NCBI RefSeq assembly: GCF_012910905.1
Contig: NZ_WTVN01000032.1
Coordinates: 1-58,149 of the forward strand
Length of the DNA: 58,149 bases
Reading direction: 5' to 3'
Origin: Aromatoleum toluvorans
Lineage (GTDB): Bacteria > Pseudomonadota > Gammaproteobacteria > Burkholderiales > Rhodocyclaceae
Notes under the pieces: generated by a model
Databases searched by the model: none
What the model was told of the DNA's origin: nothing
What the model saw: only the letters and a program-made list of their open reading frames with translations
Position numbers and translations under genes: made by a program
Part shown: piece after piece, positions 9,601 to 17,044 of the stretch
Layout of the letters: each line of letters opens with the position of its first letter
Position numbering within the stretch: the stretch's first letter is position 1

Positions 9601-9854
9601 TGCTCTCGACCGGCGCCGGCGCCGAGATGCGCAGCGCGATGGGTGTGGCGGTGTTCGCCGGGATGATCGGAGTCACGGCCTTCGGCCTCTTCCTGACGCC
9701 GGTGTTCTACGTGCTGATGCGCCGCCTCGCGGGCAACCGGGCGCTGAAGCTGCACGGCGAGATCCCGCATCTCGAAGCCTTCGCCGCTTCGCCCATCACG
9801 GGTGGCGCCGCGATCGTCCCCGTCCTTGCTGCACCGCGTGCGCACCACGAATAA
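6612..9854 (+). CDS. RND multidrug efflux permease (MexF/BpeF/CeoB-like)
   Basis: This 1080-aa inner-membrane proton/drug antiporter has the full HAE1 architecture: TM1, a large periplasmic porter/docking loop, TM2-6, a second large loop, then TM8-12. The N-terminus MNLSRFFIDRPIFAGVLS and the helix-4 segment LVLAIGIVVDDAIVVVENVERN carry the paired Asp residues of the proton relay. The LTLSPALSALLL and KNAILIVEFA segments are also typical. The RYDMTYLRNYALLNVKDRL region closely matches my memory of MexF, the chloramphenicol/trimethoprim/quinolone group. Likely substrates are therefore such drugs, but this is inferred from the family. Confidence 0.93.
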   Translation: MNLSRFFIDRPIFAGVLSLLMFIGGLIAVRVLPVSEYPEVVPPSVVVRAQYPGANPKVIAETVATPLEESINGVEGMLYMGSQATTDGLLTLTVTFKLGTDADKAQQLVQNRVSQAEARLPEEVRRLGVTTVKSSPDLTMVVHLLSPNGRYDMTYLRNYALLNVKDRLARIEGVGQVQLFGSGDYSMRIWLDPQKVAARGLSAGDVVRAIREQNVQAAAGVIGASPGLQGIDLQLPVNARGRLQSEEEFGDIIVRTGADGAVTRLRDLGRIELGASDYALRSLLDNKDAVAIPIFQAPGSNAIQISDHVRETMQQLKQNMPEGVDYEIVYDPTQFVRASIEAVIHTLLEAVALVVLVVILFLQTWRASIIPLLAVPVSIVGTFAVMHLFGFSINALTLFGLVLAIGIVVDDAIVVVENVERNIEAGLSPREATYRAMKEVSGPIIAIALVLIAVFVPLAFITGLTGQFYKQFALTIAMSTVISAINSLTLSPALSALLLKGHDAPKDALTRAMDKVFGRFFGAFNRTFRRGAEAYGGGVRGAIGRKTVMMAVYLALIGLTLGLFKSVPGGFVPAQDKQYLIGFAQLPDGATLDRTEEVIRRMGEIALQQPGVEHAVAFPGLSINGFTNSSNSGIVFTPLKPFDERTGKELSAGAIAMELNKKFAGIEDAFIVMFPPPPVQGLGTTGGFKLQLEDRASLGYEALDAATKAFLAKASKAPELAGLFSSYQVNVPQLFADIDRTRARQLGIPVTDVFDTMQIYLGSLYVNDFNRFGRTYSVRVQADAPFRAHAEDVGLLKVRSQTGEMVPLSSLMKIESSFGPERAMRYNGFLSADISGAPAPGYSSGQAREAIERIAAETLPQGISFEWTELTYQEILAGNSAVWVFPLAILLVFLVLAAQYESLTLPLAIILIVPMGILAAMTGVWLSGGDNNVFTQIGLIVLVGLSAKNAILIVEFARELEFAGRTPLQAAIEASRLRLRPILMTSMAFVMGVLPLVLSTGAGAEMRSAMGVAVFAGMIGVTAFGLFLTPVFYVLMRRLAGNRALKLHGEIPHLEAFAASPITGGAAIVPVLAAPRAHHE

Positions 9855-9864
9855 GGAGTTGAAC

Positions 9865-11328
9865 ATGACATCGCTGACTCAACCGCTCCGCACCGCGTTC
9901 GCACCGCTCCTCGCCGCCCTCGTGCTGGCCGGCTGCGCGACGGCGCCGCAAATCGATCCGGCCGCGTTGCCGACTGCCCCGGCGGCCTTCAAGGAGGGCG
10001 ACGGCCGCTGGACGCAGGCCGTCCCGCCGACGGTGCAGGCTGACGGCGCCTGGTGGAAAACGTTCTCCGACCCGGTCCTCGACGGGCTCGTCGAGCGCGC
10101 GCTGGAGCGCAACAACAGCATCCAGATCGCCGCCGCCCGGCTCGCACAGGCTCGCGCGCTGCTGCAGGCAACCGACGCCCAGCGCGCGCCGCAGATCGGT
10201 ATCGGCGCGGACGCGACACGGCAGGGTGGGGCGATCACGCCCGCGGGCGGCGGTGCCGGCAACCTGTTCCGCGCCGGCGCGAGTTTCTCGTGGGAGCTCG
10301 ACGTCTTCGGACGCCTCTCGCAGGCGAGCCAGGCCGCAGCGCTCGACGCCGACAGCCGCGAAGCGCTTCTCCGCAACACGCGTCTCCTCGTGCAGGCCGA
10401 CGTCGCGCGCAGCTACCTCGCCTTGCGTGCACTGGATGCCGAACGCGCACTGGTACGCGAGACGGTCGGCGCCTACCGCGACACGCTCACACTCACCGAA
10501 CGGCGCTTCGAAGCCGGCGACATCGCCGAACTCGATGTCGCCCGCGTACGCACCGAGCTCGCCGCGACGGAGTCGGACGCACTCGCGCTCGACCGCCGCC
10601 GCGCCGAAGTCGAACACGCGCTCGCGGTGCTGGTCGGCGACCCGGCCTCCAACTTCGGTTTGGAGGCGGGGGAGTGGACCACCGTGCTGCCGGTGATTCC
10701 GGCCGGTGTCCCGAGCACCGTGCTCACGCGCCGTCCCGACATCGACGCCGCACGGCAATCGATGCTCGCCGCCCAGGCCCGCGTCGGCGTCGCCCAGGCC
10801 GCATGGTTCCCCGATATCGCGCTGACCGGTTCGGGCGGCTACGCATCGACCGATCTGGGCGATCTTTTCAAGTGGTCGGCCCGCTCCTGGGGCATCGGCG
10901 CGCTGCTGTCGCTGCCGATCTTCGACGGCGGCCGGCGCGAGGCCGGCGTGCGGAACGCCAGCGCCGAGCTGGATGCCGCGCTCGCGGGCTACCGCGAACA
11001 GGTGCTCGTCGCGTTCAAGGACGTCGAAGACCAATTGTCGGCATTGCGCCTGCTCGCCGACCAGAGCGAAGCGCAGTCGCGCGCCGTCGCCTCCGCGAGC
11101 CGTGCGACCGTGCTGTCCGACGTCCGCTACCGCAGCGGCCTCGTCAGCCAGCTCGACCTGCTGGACGCACGCCGCAGCGAACTGCGCAACCGCCGCGAGG
11201 CGCTGCAGGTGCGTGCCGCGCAGTACCAGGCGACCGTTGCGCTGGTGCGGGCGCTCGGCGGCGGCTGGGGGGCGGTCGACGACGGGAAGCGCGCCGAAGG
11301 GCCGGCGAGGGTACACGCCGGCGGCTGA
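9865..11328 (+). CDS. RND outer-membrane efflux lipoprotein (OprN/OprC/OpcM, NodT family)
   Basis: A 487-aa TolC-like outer-membrane channel. The signal peptide ends in a lipobox, LVLAGC, so Cys about 23 is acylated. Two repeated alpha-helical barrel halves follow (QIAAARLAQARALLQATDAQRAPQIG and the second-half equivalent ending RVGVAQAAWFPDIALTGSGG). It contains LTRRPDIDAARQ, a signature of NodT-type factors. The ATG at 9865 is supported by AAGGAG; a frame open from 9802 overlaps the pump gene and is rejected. It is the last gene of the operon; no strong terminator directly follows, the first being at 11666 inside the prophage end. Confidence 0.9.
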   Translation: MTSLTQPLRTAFAPLLAALVLAGCATAPQIDPAALPTAPAAFKEGDGRWTQAVPPTVQADGAWWKTFSDPVLDGLVERALERNNSIQIAAARLAQARALLQATDAQRAPQIGIGADATRQGGAITPAGGGAGNLFRAGASFSWELDVFGRLSQASQAAALDADSREALLRNTRLLVQADVARSYLALRALDAERALVRETVGAYRDTLTLTERRFEAGDIAELDVARVRTELAATESDALALDRRRAEVEHALAVLVGDPASNFGLEAGEWTTVLPVIPAGVPSTVLTRRPDIDAARQSMLAAQARVGVAQAAWFPDIALTGSGGYASTDLGDLFKWSARSWGIGALLSLPIFDGGRREAGVRNASAELDAALAGYREQVLVAFKDVEDQLSALRLLADQSEAQSRAVASASRATVLSDVRYRSGLVSQLDLLDARRSELRNRREALQVRAAQYQATVALVRALGGGWGAVDDGKRAEGPARVHAGG

Positions 11329-11525
11329 TTTTGGCGACTGCGGGCGGCGCGACCGTGCAGCCGCCCGAGTATTCGTGCGTGGCAGCGCCAATGGCGGGCG
11401 ATAGAAACGTGTGCTGGATGCAGGGGCTGTGAGTTTTGAAATTGCGTCCGGTGTGCGCGCTATTGCGAGTATGGGTCGGGCGCGTCGCAAGTCGGGCGTC
11501 GACGAGTAGCAGGACGAGTATCCGA

Positions 11526-11553
11526 AAACGCCATAATTGGCATTATGTCAACT
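11526..11553 (+). other. Left dif-like attachment site (attL) of the prophage
   Basis: A 28-bp dif-like site: XerC arm AAACGCCATAA (11526-11536), centre TTGGCA (11537-11542), XerD arm TTATGTCAACT (11543-11553). The 11-6-11 layout and the CATAA/TTATG inner halves match bacterial dif. A 13-bp core (ATTGGCATTATGT, 11536-11548) recurs at 20248-20260. Filamentous phages without an integrase commonly use host XerCD at dif, so these are read as the two junctions of the prophage. Confidence 0.75.
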
Positions 11554-11665
11554 TGGAGACGACTCAAGCGCGCCGCTGCAATGCTTTATGCATGCGCTGT
11601 TCCGCGACCCTGCTGAACGGATTAGCCAGACACCTGCACACCGCATGCAGGTGAAACGGATCAAC

Positions 11666-11697
11666 GCCCGCCGCTCTCAGGCGGGCTTTTTCTTTCC
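11666..11697 (+). terminator. Rho-independent terminator inside the left prophage end
   Basis: Stem GCCCGCC (11666-11672) pairs with GGCGGGC (11680-11686) across a 7-nt loop, followed by CTTTTTCT-type pyrimidine/T run. It would stop rightward transcripts from the efflux operon entering the prophage or, in circular phage DNA, transcripts of the 19903-20262 regulator that cross attP. Confidence 0.75.
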
Positions 11698-11868
11698 GGA
11701 TACGCCGGTACCACGTCCGCCGACTCGGGCGCGAACTGGACCGCGCCGCGCGCAGCCGCCAGTACAAATGCCGAAGGGTTGCCGACCATTCCGGAAACAT
11801 AGGGCCGCAGATTCTAGGTCAAGGACGGATCACGCCGTCGAGAACTACAACACGACCAGTCCCGGTCC

Positions 11869-11908
11869 GACCGCTGACGCGGTCAGTCAGGCGAACCGCA
11901 TGCGCGGT
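11869..11908. repeat. Tandem hairpins in the prophage left non-coding region (candidate origin)
   Basis: The gap 11329-12177 (about 850 bp) has no convincing gene. Besides attL and the terminator it holds two hairpins with nearly the same stem: GACCGC-TGAC-GCGGTC (11869-11884) and ACCGC-ATGC-GCGGT (11895-11908). Paired hairpins in a non-coding region are typical of filamentous-phage plus/minus-strand origins or packaging signals. Which role applies cannot be told from sequence. Confidence 0.45.
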
Positions 11909-12125
11909 CCGCAAGCCTGCGTTCCGTCCTGCTGACCCGTCCTTCCTAACTCCCTGCCTTCGACGCCTGCGTTTTGTTGTCGCACCTGTTCGCCGCTCCG
12001 GCAAGGGTGAAGTGCACACGATGAAGCCGTGCCCTTGCCTACACGTCGCCCAGGCGCGCCAAGTCACTACGGCGACGAACTCAGGGAGAACGGAAGGACT
12101 AGACGCCACAGCATGACGAAACGCA

Positions 12126-12146
12126 GGAGCCGAAACGATCGGCTCC
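12126..12146. repeat. Strong hairpin before the first rightward phage gene
   Basis: GGAGCCGA-AACGA-TCGGCTCC, a perfect 8-bp stem, sits about 30 bp before the gene at 12178. It has no T-tract, so it is more likely a structured leader, replication signal or packaging element than a terminator. Confidence 0.45.
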
Positions 12147-12177
12147 GAATCTAGGGACCCGGTAGGAGGGAAAAGCG

Positions 12178-12459
12178 ATGAAGATCAGCAAAGCATTCAT
12201 AAAGTGCACGGAATTTCTGGAACGGCAGAAGACGCTCGCGCTCGAATTCGTCCGCCCGCTCATGCGCAAGACGGAACCCCCGCTGCACGAAGCGCGCCGC
12301 CTGATCGCCCGCGCAATCCGCCTGATCGAGCGCAACCACCGCCCCCACGACGGCGCCGCCGCAGTCGGGAAAATGCTGGCCGACGTATGCACACCCTACT
12401 TCGGAGCCCCCTATCTCGCACACATCCGCAGCGGCCTACGCGCCCGCCGCTACCACTAA
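12178..12459 (+). CDS. Phage hypothetical protein, 93 aa
   Basis: Small, strongly basic protein (many Arg/His) with predicted helical content (KAFIKCTEFLERQKTLALEFVRPLMRK; EARRLIARAIRLIERN). I do not recognise the family. AGGAGGG stands 6-7 nt before the ATG, a strong ribosome site. It is the first of three rightward genes at the left end of the prophage, opposite in direction to the structural genes, and so probably an accessory or regulatory factor. The basic character would suit nucleic-acid binding, but that is only a guess. Confidence 0.6.
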   Translation: MKISKAFIKCTEFLERQKTLALEFVRPLMRKTEPPLHEARRLIARAIRLIERNHRPHDGAAAVGKMLADVCTPYFGAPYLAHIRSGLRARRYH

Positions 12460-12490
12460 CGCCACCAGTCCATACACGGAACCCGCCACC

Positions 12491-12688
12491 ATGAAAAATG
12501 AATACGTGTTCGAAACCCTGAAGGACAACCAAACCCGCGTATACATCATCCGTGACGACGACTGGGACGAGTACCGCGTGGAACTCTGGCTCAACGGCGA
12601 GCACCAGACCGCCGCCGACTACCACACCGACGACGCGCTCGACGCCAGCCAGACCGCCGAAAACATGCTCGCCGAGGCCACCAAATGA
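12491..12688 (+). CDS. Phage hypothetical protein, 65 aa, acidic
   Basis: A small acidic protein (rich in Asp and Glu, e.g. YIIRDDDWDEYRVELWLNGEH) with a beta-rich N-terminal half. It has no recognised domain. Its stop overlaps the start of the next gene by four bases (ATGA at 12685-12688), which indicates translational coupling. The charge profile and size recall DNA-mimic or phage accessory proteins, but there is no direct evidence. Confidence 0.6.
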   Translation: MKNEYVFETLKDNQTRVYIIRDDDWDEYRVELWLNGEHQTAADYHTDDALDASQTAENMLAEATK

Positions 12689-13170
12689 GCACGCCTTTCG
12701 ACCTCGCCCAAGGATGTACCCAACTCGCCGCCGAACTGCGCGAACTGGACGAATACCGCGAACGCCGCGAGCGCGACCTCGCCGCGCTGATCGCGCTGGG
12801 AACCACCCGGGCGACCGCGCATTGGCGCGAAGGCAAATACCTGTACCTGATCCACCCCACCGACAGCAGCGGACACCGCAAGCGCGAGTACATCGGCACC
12901 GATCCGACGAAGATCGCCAACGCACAAGCCGCCATCGCGCGCGAACACGCCGCCGATGCCCTGCGCGCGCAACTGCGCACAATCACTGAAAAGACCGCCA
13001 CCGCGTGGCAATACGTCGGATGGGCAAAGGCCGCGCTCGACGGCCTAATGGCGACAACCGGAGCTAACCAGGAGCACGCCGGCGTCACCAAACGCGCCGC
13101 CCCATTGGTGACAAGCCGCGCGCCCCAGGAGCACGCCAGCGTCACCAGTCATAACCTATGGGAACACTAA
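12685..13170 (+). CDS. Phage hypothetical protein, 161 aa, with repeat-encoded C-terminus
   Basis: The N-terminal half is helical and charged (QLAAELRELDEYRERRERDLAALIAL), followed by WREGKYLYLIHPTDSSGHRKREYIGTDP, which resembles the small beta-hairpin seen in phage proteins that contact DNA. I do not recognise a named family. The last roughly 35 codons (from about 13069) run through two copies of the 22-bp repeat containing GCGTCACCA, so the tail reads NQEHAGVT and PQEHASVT. This means the regulatory repeat array has invaded or coevolved with the gene end. It overlaps the previous gene by 4 bp. Confidence 0.6.
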   Translation: MSTPFDLAQGCTQLAAELRELDEYRERRERDLAALIALGTTRATAHWREGKYLYLIHPTDSSGHRKREYIGTDPTKIANAQAAIAREHAADALRAQLRTITEKTATAWQYVGWAKAALDGLMATTGANQEHAGVTKRAAPLVTSRAPQEHASVTSHNLWEH

Positions 13171-13275
13171 GCCCAATGCCCAGAACTGGTGACACGTTCA
13201 ACGCGCTCGAGCTCGCTGTTTGTCACCACACCATGGTGACAACCTGAACACTCCAGGAGCTCGCCTGCGTCACCA
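13069..13275. repeat. GTCACCA/TGGTGAC repeat array between convergent phage genes
   Basis: Three 22-bp direct repeats (13069-13090, 13126-13147, 13254-13275) begin CAGGAGC and end GCGTCACCA. Extra heptamers in both directions: TGGTGAC at 13106-13112, 13187-13193 and 13234-13240, and GTCACCA at 13222-13228. One pair makes a perfect 9-bp-arm hairpin TTGTCACCA-CACCA-TGGTGACAA (13220-13242). Related GTCACC/GGTGAC copies occur again near 14843, 19254-19300 and 19411. The array ends exactly at the zot stop. It could be a replication origin, packaging signal, bidirectional terminator or repressor array. Confidence 0.7.
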
Positions 13276-14379
13276 TCACCGCCCGACCGGAGCCATACCC
13301 GCATACGTGCCACCATCCCCGATCAACGCGAACCGCGCCGCATCTTCCCTAGATCGCTGATCCTCAACCCCATCGAGTGCACGCCGCCGATCCGGCCTAG
13401 CCTCTTGCTGCGCAAGCTGCGCCCGCTGGCCGCGGTCTTTGTCCCATTCCATGAAAAAGCCTTTATCGACAATCTGCCGGCATAGGCCGTCCGGCGTGTC
13501 CAAGATCGTGGCCTGATCCGTGTAGCAACGGCATGACTTACCCATCGCGACGCATGCCGCAGGATAGGGGGCACGGTCCGGACTCGTCACCTTATCAAAG
13601 GCCGGCGCTGTATGCGCCAGCCCCTGAACCCGCGGGATCCGCTCTTCCATCCACTGCGCCCGCGTCTTAACAGTGCCACCGCCCTGCCCGCTCGAACCGA
13701 CCGCGGCAACGTTCTGCCCCGCCGTGAGCTTTTCCGGCGCAACCGTCACTGAATCACGACCGGCGAACCATTTCACGAAACCCCACACGCAAGCCGAGAG
13801 CAGAATCGGAATCAGCAACAGGACCCAGACACGGCCCGGCAACTTGAACTTATGCGTATGGATCGTCGCAGACTTGTACGCGCCGTAGAGCTCAGCCGGA
13901 TAGGCAACAATTTCGGACATCGAGTCCGACCGACTCTTGTCACAGTGTTCCTTGACCTGCGGCCATTTGTGCAGCGTAGCGCCCTTTGCTCCGAACGGGC
14001 GCACCGCATGCACATGTTCCCCCGCGAGCCGCCGAACGTTGGCGTCAACCAACATCGGATGTTGCGTGACGAAGTACAAATCATGTCCCTGATGCCGGTG
14101 CGTTTCCATTTTCGCAACGTGTTCCGGAACCTGCGCACCAGTCCCGCGAGGACGATAAACCGTCTGAGCCTCGTCATGCACGAAAATCGCACCATCCGGG
14201 AGCTCGTGCCATTTAGTCGGATCCTTCAGTTCGACCCACCCCGGAAACATCTCGGGCTTCAGGATCTCGATCCCATGGTAATAGACCGCGCGGTTCTCTT
14301 CCTTGGCCCGATCAAGGATCCTTTTCAGCGTCAGAATTGTCTTCCCCGCCCCCGGAAGGCCTGTATGGAGGTAAATCAC
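13276..14379 (-). CDS. zot: Zot/pI filamentous phage assembly ATPase
   Basis: The 367-aa zonular-occludens-toxin family protein is the inner-membrane ATPase that drives extrusion of the filament. Walker A is GLPGAGKT (residues 7-14); the Walker B-like segment is GAIFVHDEAQ. A single membrane helix (VWVLLLIPILLSACVWGFVKWF, around residue 185-206) separates the cytoplasmic ATPase from a periplasmic C-terminal part. Translation starts at GTG (14379), which overlaps the TGA of the 40-aa gene upstream. It follows the coat genes as in other inoviruses. It is the strongest marker of the element's identity. Confidence 0.93.
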   Translation of the reverse strand: MIYLHTGLPGAGKTILTLKRILDRAKEENRAVYYHGIEILKPEMFPGWVELKDPTKWHELPDGAIFVHDEAQTVYRPRGTGAQVPEHVAKMETHRHQGHDLYFVTQHPMLVDANVRRLAGEHVHAVRPFGAKGATLHKWPQVKEHCDKSRSDSMSEIVAYPAELYGAYKSATIHTHKFKLPGRVWVLLLIPILLSACVWGFVKWFAGRDSVTVAPEKLTAGQNVAAVGSSGQGGGTVKTRAQWMEERIPRVQGLAHTAPAFDKVTSPDRAPYPAACVAMGKSCRCYTDQATILDTPDGLCRQIVDKGFFMEWDKDRGQRAQLAQQEARPDRRRALDGVEDQRSREDAARFALIGDGGTYAGMAPVGR

Positions 14380-14498
14380 AGATACCCCCCGGCAAACCAG
14401 CCGCCGACCCCCGTCGCAGACGCAAGTGCCACCGCAAGCCAGAATTGCGCATCAAGTGCCAGATCAATCGCGATCCGACACTGTTCTACTTCATCCAT
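14376..14498 (-). CDS. Small phage membrane protein, 40 aa
   Basis: This reading frame begins at ATG 14498 with AAGGGGG upstream and encodes 40 residues: an acidic start (MDEVEQCR) and a membrane helix (FWLAVALASATGVGGWFAGGYL). Its stop overlaps the GTG start of zot by 4 bp, so the two are translationally coupled. Small single-helix proteins next to pI/pVI are usual in inoviruses (minor coat proteins or pXI-like partners). It is short, but the ribosome site, coupling and hydrophobicity make it credible. Confidence 0.6.
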   Translation of the reverse strand: MDEVEQCRIAIDLALDAQFWLAVALASATGVGGWFAGGYL

Positions 14499-14851
14499 CC
14501 CGACCCCCTTAAAACCAAAAACCCTTAGGCTTTCCCACGGGCCGCGCGCGGCTCGACTGCGGACGCTCCGCTACGCTGCGCATCCTTGCCCCTTCGGGGT
14601 ATCGCCCGCCCCTTCGGGCGCGCTCATCTTCGCGCGGCCCGATGGCACTCCGAAGACACGCCAGCCCACTCGCATAGCGTGGCCCACTGTCCTACCTACC
14701 CGACCAGCAACGCCCCGCCGCCGCGCGCTGCGCCTCCTCCTCGCCGCTCCGCTACGCTCCGGGACTGCGGGCAGCCGCATCGCCCTACCCCGTGCCATCA
14801 CCCGCCGTCTGGCGACAACACCGCGCACCAGGAACGCTCCCTTTGTCACCA
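14499..14851. other. Non-coding phage spacer with TTC-loop hairpins
   Basis: About 350 bp between the 40-aa gene and the DUF2523 gene hold no credible gene. Two adjacent GC hairpins occur at 14588-14620: CCCC-TTC-GGGG (14589-14599) and GCCC-CTTC-GGGC (14608-14619). A GTCACCA copy lies near 14843. Because it interrupts an otherwise tight operon, it may contain an origin or an internal promoter for zot. Confidence 0.4.
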
Positions 14852-15190
14852 TCAACCCGTTAGCTTGCGCATAATGACGCGCAAGCCGACCATGCCGTAC
14901 AGCGCCATGAAGCCGCCAAGCATGATGTTCAGCGCATCAAACAGACCGCAATACGCCGCGAACTTCGCCATGAAGACGCCGACGTTGTGCCCACCGACCG
15001 CGCCCGACGCGGTATTCACCGCGCCAATCGCCGTGTTCATGTCGGCGATGATGAAGCCGGTAATTGTCTGCATGCCCTTCATGGTCGCAAAGCCGATCCC
15101 TAAGGACGCGAGAATCCACGCCCCACGACTGGCGAGGAAGTACGAAATACCGGAGAAGATCCCGGCCACCAACGGCGCTAGAAACTGCAT
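14852..15190 (-). CDS. DUF2523-family phage membrane protein (pVI-like)
   Basis: 112 aa with three hydrophobic stretches (LAPLVAGIFSGISYFLASRGAWILASLGIG; GVFMAKFAAYCGLFDALNIMLGGFMALYGMVGL). The composition and the position between the pIII-like gene and zot match DUF2523 proteins of Pf, CTX and Xanthomonas filamentous phages, which are thought to be the pVI-type minor coat protein at the adsorption end. GGGGGATG provides the ribosome site. It is located in the inner membrane before assembly. Confidence 0.85.
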   Translation of the reverse strand: MQFLAPLVAGIFSGISYFLASRGAWILASLGIGFATMKGMQTITGFIIADMNTAIGAVNTASGAVGGHNVGVFMAKFAAYCGLFDALNIMLGGFMALYGMVGLRVIMRKLTG

Positions 15191-15202
15191 CGCCCATCCC
15201 CC

Positions 15203-16738
15203 TTATTTCGAAAAGCCGCGACCCACGATCGACAGCACACCCATATAGGCAATGATGTGCATCATCATGCGAACAAAATCACCGATACCGCAGATCCAAC
15301 CAACATCGAAGGTATAACGCTGCCCCTTAAGATCGAAAAACAAATCCGGCAAGCATTCCGCGGTGAAATTGACGTACGTCTGCTGCGCCTCTTGGAACTG
15401 CTGCCAGACGTCGACGTCGTAATCCCCGGCCGCGTTGAGAGCCTGATCGACTTTCGCCTGGGGGATCTCCGCGGCAAAACCATTCAGGTAGGACTGCGCC
15501 GCGCCTTCCTGTTCCGACTTCTCGGCGAGCCGCGTACATTCCTGCTTGTGCAAGGCTTCAGCGGTCGCGCACTGGACGGCATCGCCGGTGCACGTGAAGC
15601 CGCCCGCGCAGGAGCCACCAAACGTGCCGTCCTTTTTCGTACCCTCGCAGCCGGCGACCGTGGGATTCTGCTGGCAGAAATCGCCCTTCGGCTGTTCCTG
15701 CTTGTTCGTCTCTGTAGTCGGCGATTTTGACGATCCATCGGCATTGGTGCCGCCCGTCGTTTTTGTCGTTTCCGTCGAGCAAATCGCGCCGCTACACGTG
15801 GTCTTTGACGATTCCGTCGTCGTCGTCGTGCTCCCATCCGGATTCGTCGTGGTCGTGGTCTTTGGCGCGGTTTCCGTGTTCGTGGTCTTTGTAGTGCCAT
15901 CGCCCGGCGTGGAGCGCACGCACGCATCCTGCCCATTCACCTGCCCCCAATAGCCGCCAGATTCCGCGCATTTCTTCGCATCATCCCCGGTCTTCCACCA
16001 CGGATTCTGATTAGCCTCAACGGAAATCAGCTTTGCCGAAGCGCCCGCATCGCCGCAGCTTTTCCCGGTATGCACGAACGGACCTTGTACGACGCAGGTA
16101 TAACCAAGCGCAACCGTATCGCCCGAGGCCCCGATAGACGATGCCGATTGACACTCGACCTTCCCCCCCGACACCGCACACTGCCCATCGCAAAAAGTCG
16201 TATTACCGGTCCCCCCCATCGTTGCTACATCGAGGGTTGCCCAGCTACTCGGCGAACCATAACTATTGCCCGCGAACTGGGAACAAGGGTCCTTACAGGT
16301 CTGTGCCGTCGAATCCCAAACTTTTCCCGCTGGACACATCGAAACGCACTGCCCCGATGCATCGCGCGCTTCCCCATCGGGGCACAACGGCGCATTCTGG
16401 CAAATCCACGGTGCCTGACTCGACAACGTGCCACCATACGGACACACCCATTTTTCCAGCACCGAGGGATAGGTATAGTTCGCGTTCCAGCATTGCCACG
16501 TCCCCGACCCCGGATAGGATTCCGCGACACCAGGCCCATACCTCGCATCCGCCGCATTCACCGCTGTACAGGTAGCCGAAGGCGTTGAAAACACCTGCGA
16601 CGGCGAAAGAATTACGCTCACGTAATACTGATGCGTTGCGTTGTACGTATCTGCAAAGGCCAGCATCGGCAGCGCCGCCAATAGCACACCGACCCCGAAC
16701 CAGCCCCACGCCCGAATCATGCGGAGAAAATCAACCAT
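15203..16738 (-). CDS. pIII-like phage adsorption protein with TSP-rich linker
   Basis: 511 aa starting at ATG 16738 and followed by a signal peptide (WGWFGVGVLLAALPMLAFA). The long exported part is rich in cysteine (e.g. CPDGEARDASGQCVSMCPAGKVW), which suggests disulfide-bonded receptor-binding domains. Next comes a Thr/Ser/Lys low-complexity linker (roughly TKTTNTETAPKTTTTTNPDG), a further Cys-rich domain, and a C-terminal membrane helix (FVRMMMHIIAYMGVLSIVG). This is the plan of pIII: N-domains, flexible linker, C-domain anchor. It should decide host range through pili/TolA-like receptors. A frame open from 16807 crosses the upstream terminator and is not used. Confidence 0.85.
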   Translation of the reverse strand: MVDFLRMIRAWGWFGVGVLLAALPMLAFADTYNATHQYYVSVILSPSQVFSTPSATCTAVNAADARYGPGVAESYPGSGTWQCWNANYTYPSVLEKWVCPYGGTLSSQAPWICQNAPLCPDGEARDASGQCVSMCPAGKVWDSTAQTCKDPCSQFAGNSYGSPSSWATLDVATMGGTGNTTFCDGQCAVSGGKVECQSASSIGASGDTVALGYTCVVQGPFVHTGKSCGDAGASAKLISVEANQNPWWKTGDDAKKCAESGGYWGQVNGQDACVRSTPGDGTTKTTNTETAPKTTTTTNPDGSTTTTTESSKTTCSGAICSTETTKTTGGTNADGSSKSPTTETNKQEQPKGDFCQQNPTVAGCEGTKKDGTFGGSCAGGFTCTGDAVQCATAEALHKQECTRLAEKSEQEGAAQSYLNGFAAEIPQAKVDQALNAAGDYDVDVWQQFQEAQQTYVNFTAECLPDLFFDLKGQRYTFDVGWICGIGDFVRMMMHIIAYMGVLSIVGRGFSK

Positions 16739-16776
16739 GACGCCCCCAAGATCGCCACCAGAACCCACACACCCAT
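16717..16776 (-). CDS. Putative 19-aa phage membrane peptide
   Basis: An ATG at 16776 with AGGGGG 6 nt upstream opens a 19-codon frame encoding MGVWVLVAILGASWLIFSA, wholly hydrophobic, ending inside the start of the pIII-like gene. Filamentous phages have tiny hydrophobic coat proteins (pVII/pIX, 30-odd residues) just here, between pVIII and pIII. It is shorter than those, so it may be such a peptide or a leader controlling pIII translation. Confidence 0.35.
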   Translation of the reverse strand: MGVWVLVAILGASWLIFSA

Positions 16777-16792
16777 GATTGCCCCCTGATGG

Positions 16793-16816
16793 AAAAACAG
16801 GGGCCAAAGCCCCTGT
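16793..16816 (-). terminator. Terminator after the major coat gene
   Basis: On the minus strand ACAGGGGC (16816-16809) pairs with GCCCCTGT (16804-16797) and is followed by a run of T. It is placed straight after the pVIII-like gene, as in fd/M13, where a terminator there limits minor-coat expression relative to the major coat. Confidence 0.85.
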
Positions 16817-16840
16817 CCGGTTTTCAGGCTGACACGCCGC

Positions 16841-17041
16841 TTACATCGCGCGGCGCACCCACTTGAACACCTTGATACCGACGAGGATCAGGAGCACAGC
16901 GGCCCCGATCGACGCAATCGGAGCAGCCGCGCCGCCGATTTCTGTAACCACCGCCGTCACATCCGGAGCCGCCGCGAACGACGAGGCCGAAGCGGAGAGA
17001 ACACCAACGGCAACAAGGCCGCGCTTGATTGCTTGACTCAT
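16841..17041 (-). CDS. Major coat protein, pVIII-like
   Basis: 66 aa with a signal peptide (MSQAIKRGLVAVGVLSASASSFA, cleavage near Ala23-25), a short acidic/neutral N-region of the mature form (APDVTAVVTEIGG), a membrane helix (APIASIGAAVLLILVGIKVF) and a basic C-terminus (KWVRRAM) that would contact the packaged DNA. This is the standard pVIII layout. GAGGAGG gives a very strong ribosome site, as expected for the most abundant phage product, and a terminator follows. Confidence 0.92.
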   Translation of the reverse strand: MSQAIKRGLVAVGVLSASASSFAAAPDVTAVVTEIGGAAAPIASIGAAVLLILVGIKVFKWVRRAM

Positions 17042-17044
17042 GGC

